A stretch of DNA of 46,352 nt from an uncultured Collinsella sp. (GCA_902491395.1 CABUHO010000020.1:1-46352); one strand, 5' to 3'. Shown: positions 1 through 7,946, counted from the stretch's first letter. The notes: generated from the letters alone by a model not told the origin. Numbers and translations are program-made.

Positions 1-87
1 GGTCATGCCGCCGAAGTTGAAAGGCAGATTGCCGCTCTGGCGGGTTTGCAGCGTCGAGCTGTTACGCGGTTTGGTAAAACCGCGTAA
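1..87 (+). CDS. 3' end of an unidentified gene
   Basis: An open frame runs from the first base of the window to a TAA at 85-87 and encodes 28 residues, ending RRAVTRFGKTA. The piece is rich in Ala and Arg and looks like the helical tail of a longer protein, but it is too short to assign to a family. It converges on cyuA, whose stop codon starts at base 88, so the two genes meet end to end with no spacer. A perfect 12-base-pair hairpin covers the junction. The frame could be chance, but its codon use (GCC, GCG, CGT, CTG) fits the neighbours. Confidence 0.5.
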   Translation, partial: GHAAEVERQIAALAGLQRRAVTRFGKTA

Positions 88-88
88 C
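61..88. terminator. Perfect hairpin at the junction of two convergent genes
   Basis: GTTACGCGGTTT at 61-72 pairs perfectly with AAACCGCGTAAC at 77-88 around the loop GGTA. The hairpin lies inside the last codons of the upstream plus-strand frame and touches the cyuA stop codon. There is no T-run on either side, so a bidirectional, tail-less terminator is an inference from position and symmetry. Confidence 0.5.
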
Positions 89-1407
89 TAGCAAACCTGG
101 GTCTTGCCGATCATGATGTTGAGGATCTCGACGTCGGTATCCTTCATGCCCACGCGGCCCACGTAGCCCATGCTAGCGATTGTCTGCTCGACGGTATCCT
201 GGATCAGGCCCTCGCCGGCGCGGAAGCCGCGGCCCTGCATAGCCATATCGTGACCCAGAATTGCAGCATCAACGGCAGCGGAGATCTTGGCGGCACAGCT
301 TGCCTTGGCGCCATCGCACACGATGCCGCCCACATTACCGAGTGTGTTCGAGACCGTCGCGCCAATCTGCTCGCGCGTGCCACCGCACAGCCAGGTAATC
401 GCGGCGCCGGCACCGCACGCGGCGCAAATAGCACCGCAAAACGCCGAGAGCGCACCAATATAGCTTTTGATATGCACGGCGATAAGATCGGACAGCATCA
501 CGGCGCGCACCAGGCGCTCGTTGTCGCAGCGCAGGTACTCGGCATACTCCATAACGGGCAAGGCACAGGTAATGCCCTGATTGCCCGAACCGCACACAAT
601 AGCGACCGGCAGCGCACAGCCGTTCATGCGGGCGTCGGACCCGGCGGCCGCACGGGCACGGGCCCGGCAGGCGACGTCATCGGCACGAGCGCCCAGCAGC
701 GTACGGCCCACCTCGGCGCCCCAAGCGTGCGCGAGGCCCTCGGCACTGATCGCGCCGTTCAGTTCAATCTGACGCTCAACGGCAGCGCGGGCGCCCTCGA
801 TGTCGCCGCCCTCGATAAAGTCGATGATGGACTCGATCGACATGGGCGTGTCGGCCTTATCCGCCGCACGCTCGGCCACGACGCGCTCGGCGCAGGCGGC
901 GCACTCCCCCGCCGACTTGCCACACACCGGAATACCGTCGAGCGTATGGCACGTGACATTGGTGTGGTGGTCGGTAATCTCGACGACCGCGGTATGGCCC
1001 CCGGCTGTGGCAGTCACCTTGATGTAGAGGTTGGGTACACCCTCGACAAGCGACACATCGCAGTAGCCGGCATCGGGGAGGAGCTCGGCCACGCGAGCAC
1101 GATCTTCGTCGTTAACGCTCTCGAGCACCTCGAGCGCGCTCTTGGCGTCACCGCCCACGGCACCCAGTACGGCCGCTGCTTCAATACCGTGCATACCGCC
1201 CGAATTGGGCACGGTCACGCTCTTAACGTTCTTGATGATGTTGCCCGAGCAGGCAACGTCCATATGATCTGGTTCGCAACCGAGCGTCTGGCTCGCCAGC
1301 GCCGCCGCATAGGCAACGGCAATAGGCTCGGTGCAGCCGAGCGCACAGACAAGCTCGCGGTTCAAGACATCGCAAAACGCGGCATCGCGGATGGAATCGG
1401 TAGGCAT
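88..1407 (-). CDS. cyuA: L-cysteine desulfidase family protein (UPF0597, CyuA/YhaM)
   Basis: This 439-residue protein matches the cysteine desulfidase family related to the alpha chain of L-serine dehydratase. The family converts L-cysteine to pyruvate, ammonia and sulfide using an oxygen-sensitive [4Fe-4S] cluster. The conserved N-terminal motif ALGCTEP spans residues 22-28. Cys25, Cys281 (in GNQGITC) and Cys324 (in AFCGAICAACG) sit where cluster ligands of the family are expected. The C-terminal half is Gly/Ala-rich, as usual for the fold. The start is preceded by AGGAGA six bases upstream. It is transcribed away from rpiB. No transporter or regulator is adjacent, so the job as cysteine-degrading enzyme rests on family alone. 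A close alternative is an uncharacterised serine-dehydratase-like enzyme. Confidence 0.85.
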   Translation of the reverse strand: MPTDSIRDAAFCDVLNRELVCALGCTEPIAVAYAAALASQTLGCEPDHMDVACSGNIIKNVKSVTVPNSGGMHGIEAAAVLGAVGGDAKSALEVLESVNDEDRARVAELLPDAGYCDVSLVEGVPNLYIKVTATAGGHTAVVEITDHHTNVTCHTLDGIPVCGKSAGECAACAERVVAERAADKADTPMSIESIIDFIEGGDIEGARAAVERQIELNGAISAEGLAHAWGAEVGRTLLGARADDVACRARARAAAGSDARMNGCALPVAIVCGSGNQGITCALPVMEYAEYLRCDNERLVRAVMLSDLIAVHIKSYIGALSAFCGAICAACGAGAAITWLCGGTREQIGATVSNTLGNVGGIVCDGAKASCAAKISAAVDAAILGHDMAMQGRGFRAGEGLIQDTVEQTIASMGYVGRVGMKDTDVEILNIMIGKTQVC

Positions 1408-1678
1408 AGGTATCTCCTGCTTACATAACGAACTGGGCTCTCGCTAATAGTTAGCTCTTTTATTTGATAACAATGCATCAAAAACCGCAACCATGCTTCC
1501 GACGGACGGCATTCAAGCGCAATCTGACGGCATTCATTCATGAGAAGCAATTCTTGCTGCTTGCTAAAGCGTTTGACCAAAAAACGCCCGAGTGTTTACG
1601 CAAAAGTCGCGCTATCATGCAGTCGAACGCGGTAAAACCTTTAGCAATTCCGCCGCACGGACCAGAGAGGAACCACTC

Positions 1679-2146
1679 ATGAAGATTGGTATCGGTAACG
1701 ACCACGCCGCCGTAGAGCTCAAGAACATCATTTCCGAGCACCTGAAGGAGCGCGGCTACGAGGTCGTGAACTATGGCACCGACACCTCCGAGAGCTTCGA
1801 TTACCCCATCGCCGGCTACAAGGTGGGCAAGGCAGTTGCCAACGGTGACGTCGATCTGGGTATCCTGATCTGCGGTACCGGCGTCGGCATCAGCCTGGCC
1901 GCCAACAAGGTCGAGGGCGTTCGTGCCGTCGTGTGCTCCGAGCCCTTCAGCGCCAAGCTCTCGCGCATGCACAACAACACCAATGTGCTCGCCTTTGGTG
2001 CCCGCGTCGTTGGCTCCGAGCTCGCCAAGATGATCGTCGACGAGTGGCTCGACGCCGAGTTTGAGGGCGGCCGTCACGAGCGCCGCGTCAATCTCCTCAA
2101 CGAGATCGACCAGACGCGCGGCCTTAAGATCGTCGACGAAGCCTAA
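1679..2146 (+). CDS. rpiB: Ribose-5-phosphate isomerase B
   Basis: The 155-residue protein is full length for RpiB/LacAB-type sugar-phosphate isomerases, which interconvert ribose 5-phosphate and ribulose 5-phosphate in the non-oxidative pentose phosphate pathway. The start MKIGIGNDHAA carries the substrate-binding Asp-His pair at residues 8-9. Cys65 lies in the ICGTGVG active-site loop, His98 follows in RMHNN, and a basic GRHERR segment at 131-136 binds phosphate. A longer frame is open upstream, but ATG 1679 has a GAGAGG ribosome site and begins exactly at the conserved N terminus. A strong hairpin terminator follows at 2174. It is probably monocistronic. Confidence 0.92.
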   Translation: MKIGIGNDHAAVELKNIISEHLKERGYEVVNYGTDTSESFDYPIAGYKVGKAVANGDVDLGILICGTGVGISLAANKVEGVRAVVCSEPFSAKLSRMHNNTNVLAFGARVVGSELAKMIVDEWLDAEFEGGRHERRVNLLNEIDQTRGLKIVDEA

Positions 2147-2173
2147 AGCCTTACAACGTCATACACCGATGAC

Positions 2174-2213
2174 AGCCCCCGCCCGGAAGAAACATCCGGA
2201 CGGGGGCTCTTTA
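2174..2213 (+). terminator. Terminator after rpiB
   Basis: AGCCCCCG (2174-2181) pairs with CGGGGGCT (2201-2208), and an inner CCGGA/TCCGG extends the stem. The hairpin is followed by CTTTAG. It lies 27 bases after the rpiB stop codon. Confidence 0.8.
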
Positions 2214-2249
2214 GTAGATTTGTGGGCGTTTACCAAAAACCTGCTGGGA

Positions 2250-2284
2250 TAAAAAGAGCGCCGCGGATGAAGTTCCGCGGCGCC
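2250..2284 (-). terminator. Terminator after ndk
   Basis: On the minus strand a perfect 10-base-pair stem GCGCCGCGGA/TCCGCGGCGC (2258-2267 with 2274-2283) is followed by TCTTTTT. It lies 40 bases beyond the ndk stop and faces the rpiB terminator. Confidence 0.88.
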
Positions 2285-2323
2285 CAAGCCACACGCTAAC
2301 AGCTTTAAGGAGTCAAAGCTGGT

Positions 2324-2728
2324 TTAGCCAAAAAAGCGCTTGATCTCGATCTCGGCGTTCTCCAGGCAGTCGGAGCCGTGGATCACGTTGGCGTTGACAT
2401 CGACGGCAAAGTCGCCGCGAATGGTGCCGGGGGCAGCATCAAGCGGGTTGGTGGCGCCCATAAGGGTGCGCATCTTGGAGACAGCGGAGAGACCGGAAAC
2501 GACCATCTTGACGACCGGACCGCTCGTCATAAAATCGCACAGACCGCCAAAGAAGGGCTTGTCGGCCAGATGGGCGTAGTGCTCCTCGACGGTGGCGCGC
2601 TCAAGCGTGGTCATCTCCATGCGCTCGATAACAAGGCCGCTGCGCTCAATGCGAGCAACGATCTCGCCGATCTTGCGATCGCGCACGGCGTCGGGCTTAA
2701 TCATGATGAAGGTCTTCTCGATAGCCAT
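2324..2728 (-). CDS. ndk: Nucleoside diphosphate kinase
   Basis: The 134-residue protein is the normal length for bacterial Ndk, which moves the terminal phosphate of NTPs to other NDPs through a phosphohistidine. Lys11 in MIKPDAV, the catalytic His117 in VIHGSD, and the Kpn-loop and nucleotide-binding segment around TNPLDAAPGTIRGDF (93-107) are all present. The start is MAIEKTFIMIKP, preceded by GAAAGG; a 14-residue upstream extension is open but has no ribosome site. The gene stands alone between its own promoter-like sequence (2792-2820) and terminator (2250-2284). Confidence 0.95.
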   Translation of the reverse strand: MAIEKTFIMIKPDAVRDRKIGEIVARIERSGLVIERMEMTTLERATVEEHYAHLADKPFFGGLCDFMTSGPVVKMVVSGLSAVSKMRTLMGATNPLDAAPGTIRGDFAVDVNANVIHGSDCLENAEIEIKRFFG

Positions 2729-2791
2729 AAGGTAGCCTTTCAAGTAGGTTCGCGCGTGCCCAAGTCCCATTCCGGCACCCGCCTGGACTGC

Positions 2792-2820
2792 ATCGTAACA
2801 GAGTTCTAGCTGCAGTTAAA
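2792..2820 (-). promoter_or_regulatory. Putative ndk promoter
   Basis: On the minus strand TTTAAC (2815-2820) and TACGAT (2792-2797) are separated by 17 bases. The -10 hexamer is preceded by TGT, making an extended -10 of the form TGNTACGAT. The predicted leader before ndk is about 57 bases. Confidence 0.5.
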
Positions 2821-2830
2821 CAAAAAGCCG

Positions 2831-2860
2831 TTTATTGAAGCGTTATTATTTATTGAAGCG
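2831..2860. repeat. 12-base direct repeat upstream of ndk
   Basis: TTTATTGAAGCG occurs at 2831-2842 and again at 2849-2860, 18 bases apart. It lies just upstream of the putative ndk promoter in an otherwise unoccupied stretch (2821-3023). Two equal half-sites in tandem suggest a protein-binding site, but no regulator is recognised. Confidence 0.5.
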
Positions 2861-3023
2861 CTCCATATGTGTCACTTCTGTTCCGAAGCCCGACTAGAGT
2901 ACCATCCGCCCCACTTCCAACTGCACCGAACAGAACGGACGGTCGATTGCCGCCCGTGAACGCACCCCCTTCACAACCTGCGCAAATGTCCTACAAAAGT
3001 TCTCGACAAGCTCCTTCCTTCTC

Positions 3024-3060
3024 TATAACAAAACGGGCGCCCACCGTAGCGGGCACCCGT
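3024..3060 (-). terminator. Terminator after argH
   Basis: Minus-strand stem ACGGGTGCCC (3051-3060) pairs with GGGCGCCCGT (3033-3042) with one mismatch and runs into TTTGTT. It is 45 bases past the argH stop. The rest of the ndk-argH gap (2861-3023) shows nothing recognisable. Confidence 0.75.
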
Positions 3061-3105
3061 AAAGGCAAGATATGATGAACGCACCAGACAGACGCATCCA
3101 ATAAG

Positions 3106-4536
3106 CTAATTAGCTCCATGGCCCATCTCGACGACCTTGGTCAACGAGCCAAACACGCCTTCATCGGCCGCAAGCTGCGCCTCGGCGCGCCCCAACTGCA
3201 CGGCAACGGCGGCAGGAGCGGTGCCGCCCTCGGTCGTGCGCGCGGCAACGATCGACGGGATGTCGAGCGCCTCGGTAATATCGCGCTCAAAGAGCGGGCT
3301 TGCCTCCTGGAACACCTCAAACGGCAGATCCTCGAGGTTGCAGCCGCGCTTCTCACACATCAGGACCAGGTGCCCCACCACGGCGTGCGCCTCGCGGAAC
3401 GGCAGACCACGCTTAGCCAAGTAGTCGGCAACGTCGGTGGCGGCAAGGTGACCCACGCCGCACTCGCGTGCCATGGCACCCTCGTTGACGGTCAAAGTCG
3501 AAATCATACCGGCCATAACCGACAGGCACTGCATGAGCGTATGGGCGGTATCGAGCGCGCCCTCCTTGTCCTCCTGCAGGTCCTTGTTATAGGCCAACGG
3601 CAGACCCTTCATGGTCACCAGCAGCTGGACCAGGTTGCCGTACACGCGACCGCTCTTGCCGCGAATAAGCTCGGCAAAGTCGGGGTTTTTCTTCTGAGGC
3701 ATGATGGACGAGCCGGTGGAGTACGAATCGGACAGCGTGATAAAGCCAAACTCGGAGCTCGACCACAGCACGATCTCCTCGGAAAGACGCGACAGGTGCA
3801 TCGCCATGACGGAGCCGGCGTAATGCAGATCGAGCAGGAAATCACGGTCGGAAACAGCATCGAGCGAGTTGGGAATCACGCCCGCAAAGCCAAGTTCGGC
3901 AGCCGTCATCTGGCGATCGAGCGGATAGCTCGTACCGGCAAGCGCGGCAGCACCCAGCGGGCAGTTGTCGGCGGCATCAAAGGCGGCCTTCAGGCGCGTA
4001 AAGTCGCGCGCGAACATCCAGGAATACGCCAGCAGATGATGTGACAGCAGCACGGGCTGAGCATGCTGCATGTGCGTGTAACCCGGCAGAATCACCTTGT
4101 CGTACTTCTTGGCCGCATCCACCAGCACATGGCGCAACTGCAGGTTGGCCTCCATGAGCTCCTTGGCCAGTGCCTTGACGCCCAGGCGCGTATCGGTCGC
4201 CACCTGGTCGTTGCGCGAACGCCCGGTATGCAAGCGCTTGCCGGCCTCGCCGATGCGGCGCGTCAGCTCGCTCTCGATGGACATATGGATGTCCTCGTCG
4301 TTGATATCGAAGGTGAAGTTGCCGGCATCGATATCCCGTTCGATTCCGGTCAGGCCCTCGGCAATCGCCCGCTCATCCTCGGCACTGATGATGCCCTGGG
4401 CCGCCAGCATCTTGGCATGCGCCTTAGAACCGGCGATATCCTGCTTATAGAGATGTTTGTCGACCGGCAGCGACGCGCCAAACTCCTGCGTGACCTCGGC
4501 CACGCCCGCCTCAAAACGACCGCCCCAAAGAGCCAT
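3106..4536 (-). CDS. argH: Argininosuccinate lyase
   Basis: The 476-residue protein is a full-length ArgH, which splits argininosuccinate into arginine and fumarate in the last step of arginine synthesis. It carries the family signature GSSIMPQKKNP at 275-285 with the mobile-loop catalytic Ser, the general-base region GYTHMQHAQP (152-161), and the N-terminal HTGRSRNDQ substrate motif (103-111). A 25-residue upstream extension is open, but MALWGGRFEAG is the conserved start and has an AGAAAGGGG ribosome site. argG lies upstream on the same strand, separated by a terminator-like hairpin and a small ORF, so argH may be partly independent of argG. Confidence 0.96.
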   Translation of the reverse strand: MALWGGRFEAGVAEVTQEFGASLPVDKHLYKQDIAGSKAHAKMLAAQGIISAEDERAIAEGLTGIERDIDAGNFTFDINDEDIHMSIESELTRRIGEAGKRLHTGRSRNDQVATDTRLGVKALAKELMEANLQLRHVLVDAAKKYDKVILPGYTHMQHAQPVLLSHHLLAYSWMFARDFTRLKAAFDAADNCPLGAAALAGTSYPLDRQMTAAELGFAGVIPNSLDAVSDRDFLLDLHYAGSVMAMHLSRLSEEIVLWSSSEFGFITLSDSYSTGSSIMPQKKNPDFAELIRGKSGRVYGNLVQLLVTMKGLPLAYNKDLQEDKEGALDTAHTLMQCLSVMAGMISTLTVNEGAMARECGVGHLAATDVADYLAKRGLPFREAHAVVGHLVLMCEKRGCNLEDLPFEVFQEASPLFERDITEALDIPSIVAARTTEGGTAPAAVAVQLGRAEAQLAADEGVFGSLTKVVEMGHGAN

Positions 4537-4655
4537 GGAACTGTCCCCTTTCTCCAAATACCAAAACAAGCGCCTAATGAAATGCGCCATGTCGCTAAAG
4601 CAATTTACCAACCGCTAGTTTTGCACATTCCCCTACTGCGTGCGGAGCCATGTGG

Positions 4656-4826
4656 CTAATTTGCAAGGAAGTGACGCACCATGCATTTGGCACCCAACGT
4701 CTCCCTCCGAATGTTACCCTGCGAACCGTCAATCCAAGCCTTCAGGCTCATAGGGACGTCCTCGACCTTTGCAGTATCGAGCTCGGGCGCGAGGGCAAGT
4801 AAAGCATGCGCGATGACATTGAACAT
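4656..4826 (-). CDS. Small ORF between argG and argH, 56 residues, unknown
   Basis: An ATG at 4826 is preceded by a near-ideal AGGAGT ribosome site seven bases upstream, and the frame encodes MFNVIAHALLALAPELDTAK onward for 56 residues, ending MVRHFLAN. The N-terminal third is hydrophobic and the C-terminal part is basic (RR at 40-41). It lies between the argG hairpin (4868-4906) and argH, on the same strand. No family is recognised. It could be a real small protein, a leader peptide for argH, or the relic of a longer gene. The ribosome site is the main support. Confidence 0.45.
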   Translation of the reverse strand: MFNVIAHALLALAPELDTAKVEDVPMSLKAWIDGSQGNIRRETLGAKCMVRHFLAN

Positions 4827-4867
4827 ATTGGATACTCCTCATATATATAGGCGCAAGGCCGACAAAT

Positions 4868-4906
4868 TGATAGAAAGAGCCCCGCCGGACAACCCCGGCG
4901 GGGCTC
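4868..4906 (-). terminator. Terminator after argG
   Basis: A perfect 12-base-pair stem (4877-4888 with 4895-4906, GAGCCCCGCCGG and complement) is followed on the minus strand by TTTCTATC. It is 159 bases past the argG stop; 4907-5064 shows nothing else recognisable. It would partly or wholly separate argG from argH. Confidence 0.75.
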
Positions 4907-5064
4907 GGACTCAGCCGCAGGCGCGGCGTCATATATGCGGGCGGAACGTAGGGGCCACCGATGTTAAGAAGTGTCAGCAAGCATAACGAAAGGTAGGGAC
5001 CCCGTGCGCCCGTTTTGTATCACGCGGATGGGCCGCGCGGATACCAAGGAAAGAAAAGGAAGCC

Positions 5065-6291
5065 TTAGGCCTGGGCGGCAGCGGAGCTGGGGCCCTGGAC
5101 CTTTGCCCACGTCTTGAGCGACAGCGTATCGATCTCGATAAAACCGGCGCTGGCCTTCTCGTCAAACGTGGTGTCGCGGTCGTAGGTAGCCAGACCGTAG
5201 TCGTAGAGGCTGAAGGGGCTCTTGCGGCCGACGACATGGCAGTTGCCCTTAAAGAACTTCAGACGGACGGTGCCGGTCACAAACTTCTGGGTGTCGGCCA
5301 TAAAGGCATCGAGCGCGTTTTTGAGCGGGCTGTACCACTGGCCGTTGTACACGGCGGTCGCCCAATCCTGCTCGAGCTTGATCTTGGTCTTGAGCAAGTC
5401 GCCCTCGACGCAAATGTCCTCGAGCGCCTTGTGGGCGGTGATGAGCGTCAGGGCGCCGGGAACCTCATAGCACTCGCGGCTCTTGAGGCCCACCAGACGA
5501 TCCTCGACCAGGTCCAGGCGACCAAAGCCGTTGTCGCCGGAAATCTTGTTGAGGGCGATGACGATCTCGGAGAGCTTCATCTTCTTGCCGTCGACGGCGA
5601 CGGGCTTACCGGCCTCAAACTCAATCTCGGTATACGTCGGGGTGTCGGGCGTGTCCTCGGGATTCTTGGTCATAACCCAAGCGTCGTCGAGCGGCTCATT
5701 CCAGGGATCCTCCAGGTGGCCGCACTCAATGGCACGACCCCACAGGTTGTCGTCGATGGAATAGGGGTTGTCGTTGGCACCCCCGGGAACCGGTACGTTG
5801 TGAGCGTGGGCATAGGCGACCTCGTCGGGACGGCACTTCAGATCCCACTCGCGAACCGGGGCGATAACCTTGAGCTCAGGGTCGAGGGCCTTGACGGCAG
5901 CCTCGAAGCGAACCTGGTCGTTACCCTTGCCGGTGCAGCCGTGGGCGACGTAGGTCGCGCCAAACTCGTGAGCGACCTCGACAAGCTTCTTGGCGAGCAG
6001 CGGGCGAGACAGGGCGGAGAGCAGCGGGTACTTGTTCTCGTACATGGAGTTTGCAGCGATGGCCTTAGTCAGGAACTCATCGGAGAACTCGTCGCGCAGG
6101 TCGAGTACCTGGCAATCGAGAACGCCCAGGTCGAGCGCCTTCTGCTTCTTGGCATCCAGGCCAGTCTCCTCCTGGCCCACGTTGCCGCAGACGCAAACGA
6201 CATCGAGATTCTTCTCGTCCTGGAGCCACTTGACACATACGGATGTATCAAGACCACCGGAATATGCGAGAACGACTTTTTCCTTGCTCAT
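5065..6291 (-). CDS. argG: Argininosuccinate synthase
   Basis: The 408-residue protein is full length for ArgG, which joins citrulline and aspartate with ATP to give argininosuccinate. The PP-loop AYSGGLDTS at 9-17 binds ATP. The chain then follows the family through YVAHGCTGKGNDQVRFE, GRLDLVEDRLVGLKSRECYE and the C-terminal LYDYGLATY region. The start MSKEKVVLAYSGG has a GAAAGGA ribosome site; the 17-residue upstream extension is not conserved. No other arg gene is present, so this is a two-gene arginine locus making arginine from citrulline. Confidence 0.96.
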   Translation of the reverse strand: MSKEKVVLAYSGGLDTSVCVKWLQDEKNLDVVCVCGNVGQEETGLDAKKQKALDLGVLDCQVLDLRDEFSDEFLTKAIAANSMYENKYPLLSALSRPLLAKKLVEVAHEFGATYVAHGCTGKGNDQVRFEAAVKALDPELKVIAPVREWDLKCRPDEVAYAHAHNVPVPGGANDNPYSIDDNLWGRAIECGHLEDPWNEPLDDAWVMTKNPEDTPDTPTYTEIEFEAGKPVAVDGKKMKLSEIVIALNKISGDNGFGRLDLVEDRLVGLKSRECYEVPGALTLITAHKALEDICVEGDLLKTKIKLEQDWATAVYNGQWYSPLKNALDAFMADTQKFVTGTVRLKFFKGNCHVVGRKSPFSLYDYGLATYDRDTTFDEKASAGFIEIDTLSLKTWAKVQGPSSAAAQA

Positions 6292-6845
6292 GGCTGTTTC
6301 CTTTCGCCCTTGGTAGCTAGTTAGAACATCGGTCAGTTGCAAGTCATTTCAAGGTCATATACCGTGCAATATCAGGTTAAATAGCAAAAATCAGCACATA
6401 CATGCCCTAGAAACATGCAGCAATGTCGTGCTAAAACCCAACGACCTCAAAATGACTCTGTTGAGGCAATTCGCCCCATGCGGACAGAGACGATTGTTAT
6501 CGTCGTCGGGAAATTGCGCGCTGGCGTCGGATGGCATTGTCTGCAGTAGTGATGATCTTTACGAACTGCATCTGCCTCTCCTTTCACCTATCGCCGGGCG
6601 CAATTCAAATATCGTAAACGGTACCTTTTCCTCGGTAAGCGGCTCTTTTGCCGTCTCCGTTTTCGATGGTCGCTATATTACGCTAAAGTGCCCGCAGCAC
6701 AAGCGACAAATTCAAATTTCTGAAAAGTTTTTTCATTACTTTGTGAAGCGTGGTGCAAATACGCTCCGTTCCTGCGAAAATACGCCTGACTACGAGTTGA
6801 TGGTTATAACATCTGAAACAATTTCGAAACGAAAGGCTCGCTTTT
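6292..6845. other. 554-base gap without a convincing gene
   Basis: The divergent space between argG and the HAD gene is clearly richer in A and T than its flanks, especially 6590-6830. A plus-strand frame of 152 codons (6428-6886) runs through it, but it overlaps the HAD gene start, has no ribosome site and resembles no known family. Promoters for both flanking genes must lie here, but no consensus pair stands out. The low GC could mark a decayed gene or imported DNA. Confidence 0.4.
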
Positions 6846-7673
6846 ATGCAAACTTACGAATCGGACGCCAATATCGGAAACATTAAGCTCATCGCCGTCG
6901 ACATGGACAAAACGCTGCTGACCGACGAGCGCGTGTTGCCGCAGGGTCTTGATGAGCGCTTGGACAAGCTCGCCGACGCCGGCATCGTATTCTGCCCCGC
7001 CAGCGGACGTCCAGCCCCCAAGCTCGAAGAGATGTTCGAGGGCATCAAGAACCGCCTCGCCTTTTGTCCCGACAACGGAGCCTGCGTCATCTATCGCGGC
7101 AACTATATCTATAAGAGCAATATCGACGTGGCGCTGTATCAGCAGGTGCTCGCTCGTGCCTCGGAGGACCCGCGCGCCGTTCCCGTCCTGTGCTGCTACG
7201 ACGAGTTCTACGTGCTTGCCCGCGACCATCAGTACCACGACGAGATCAGCGTCTACTACAACACAATCAACTACGTCGACAGCTTTGAGGGCATTGATTT
7301 CGAGTCCAACAAGATTTCGGTCTTCTTCCCCGGCTACGACGCCGAGCCCGCTTTCCGCGAGACCTATAGCCCCGAGTTCTCGGACAAGCTCTACGTCACC
7401 AACGCCGGGCGCGAGTGGATCGACTTTATGAACCTAGGTGTCGACAAGGGCGCCGGCGTCGCGCATCTGTGCGAGCACCTGGGCATCGATATCGCTGACG
7501 CCGCCGCCGCGGGCGACACCTACAACGACATCCCCATGCTTGAGCGCGTCGGCCACAGCTTTATCGTGGACAACGCCGAGGAGCATATGAACGCGCATGC
7601 TAAGTGGCGCATTCCGAGTAACAACGACGGGGGCGTACTGACGCTCATCGACGCCATCTTGGCGGCTCGGTAA
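6846..7673 (+). CDS. Cof-type HAD-IIB phosphatase
   Basis: The 275-residue protein is a haloacid-dehalogenase-superfamily hydrolase of the Cof/IIB type, most of which dephosphorylate sugar phosphates, nucleotides or flavin precursors. Motif I is DMDKT (Asp19 nucleophile, Asp21 acid/base). Motif II is PASGRP with Ser53. The motif III Lys lies in GVDKGAGV near 203, and motif IV is AAGDTYNDIPML with acidic residues near 224-228. The large cap domain lies between motifs II and III, as in type IIB. The start has GAAAGG eight bases upstream. No neighbour points to a substrate. Confidence 0.88.
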   Translation: MQTYESDANIGNIKLIAVDMDKTLLTDERVLPQGLDERLDKLADAGIVFCPASGRPAPKLEEMFEGIKNRLAFCPDNGACVIYRGNYIYKSNIDVALYQQVLARASEDPRAVPVLCCYDEFYVLARDHQYHDEISVYYNTINYVDSFEGIDFESNKISVFFPGYDAEPAFRETYSPEFSDKLYVTNAGREWIDFMNLGVDKGAGVAHLCEHLGIDIADAAAAGDTYNDIPMLERVGHSFIVDNAEEHMNAHAKWRIPSNNDGGVLTLIDAILAAR

Positions 7674-7680
7674 TCTATCT

Positions 7681-7813
7681 CGTCGCCATGACCGGGCCGG
7701 CCGTTTGATTTTTGCTCGGTCAGGTCCTGGGCTCGCTCGAAGGCCACATTAAGTGGCCTTCGGCTCGTGCGGAATCTACAAAAATCAAACGGCCGGCCCC
7801 GGGCATGGCTACG
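7681..7813. repeat. Long nested inverted repeat with GGCCGGCC core
   Basis: A 21-base arm at 7694-7714, starting GGGCCGGCCGTTTG, is perfectly complementary to 7779-7799. With one bulge and a few mismatches the pairing extends outward to 7681 and 7813. Inside, CGAAGGCCAC (7738-7747) pairs with GTGGCCTTCG (7753-7762) around ATTAA, so the element is a hairpin within a hairpin. It begins eight bases after the HAD stop codon. A second element of the same design lies at 21786-21893. It could act as a bidirectional terminator or be a mobile palindromic repeat. Confidence 0.85.
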
Positions 7814-7879
7814 TTGACTTGCTTGCCGCATGGATGGCGTCTTGAGTGTCTAGATACTTAGGCTGAATTTAATTGAACG

Positions 7880-7919
7880 AAGGACGCTCCTTGTTGATAA
7901 GGGGCGTCCTTCTGTTTTT
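7880..7919 (+). terminator. Terminator between HAD gene and polA
   Basis: AAGGACGC (7880-7887) pairs with GCGTCCTT (7904-7911), with an inner CCTT/AAGG, and is followed on the plus strand by CTGTTTTTGG. It lies 28 bases from the convergent polA stop codon and could stop transcripts from both sides. Confidence 0.75.
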
Positions 7920-7946
7920 GGTTACTTTGGAACTGTGGTTGCTTCC

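Noticed and set aside
250..1428. Long open frame on the plus strand opposite cyuA
   Set aside because: It is the mirror frame of a GC-rich gene, rich in His, Arg and Gly with no family resemblance and no ribosome site. Similar mirror frames opposite argG, polA, ftsI and ftsZ were rejected for the same reason.
4681..4986. 101-codon plus-strand frame between argH and argG
   Set aside because: It runs through the argG terminator and opposite the better supported 56-residue minus-strand ORF; no ribosome site.
6428..6886. 152-codon plus-strand frame before the HAD gene
   Set aside because: It overlaps the well-supported HAD start by 41 bases, has no ribosome site, and its composition is not like neighbouring genes.
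7681..7813. Insertion-sequence ends
   Set aside because: The inverted repeats face each other with about 65 bases between and no transposase or target duplication was seen.
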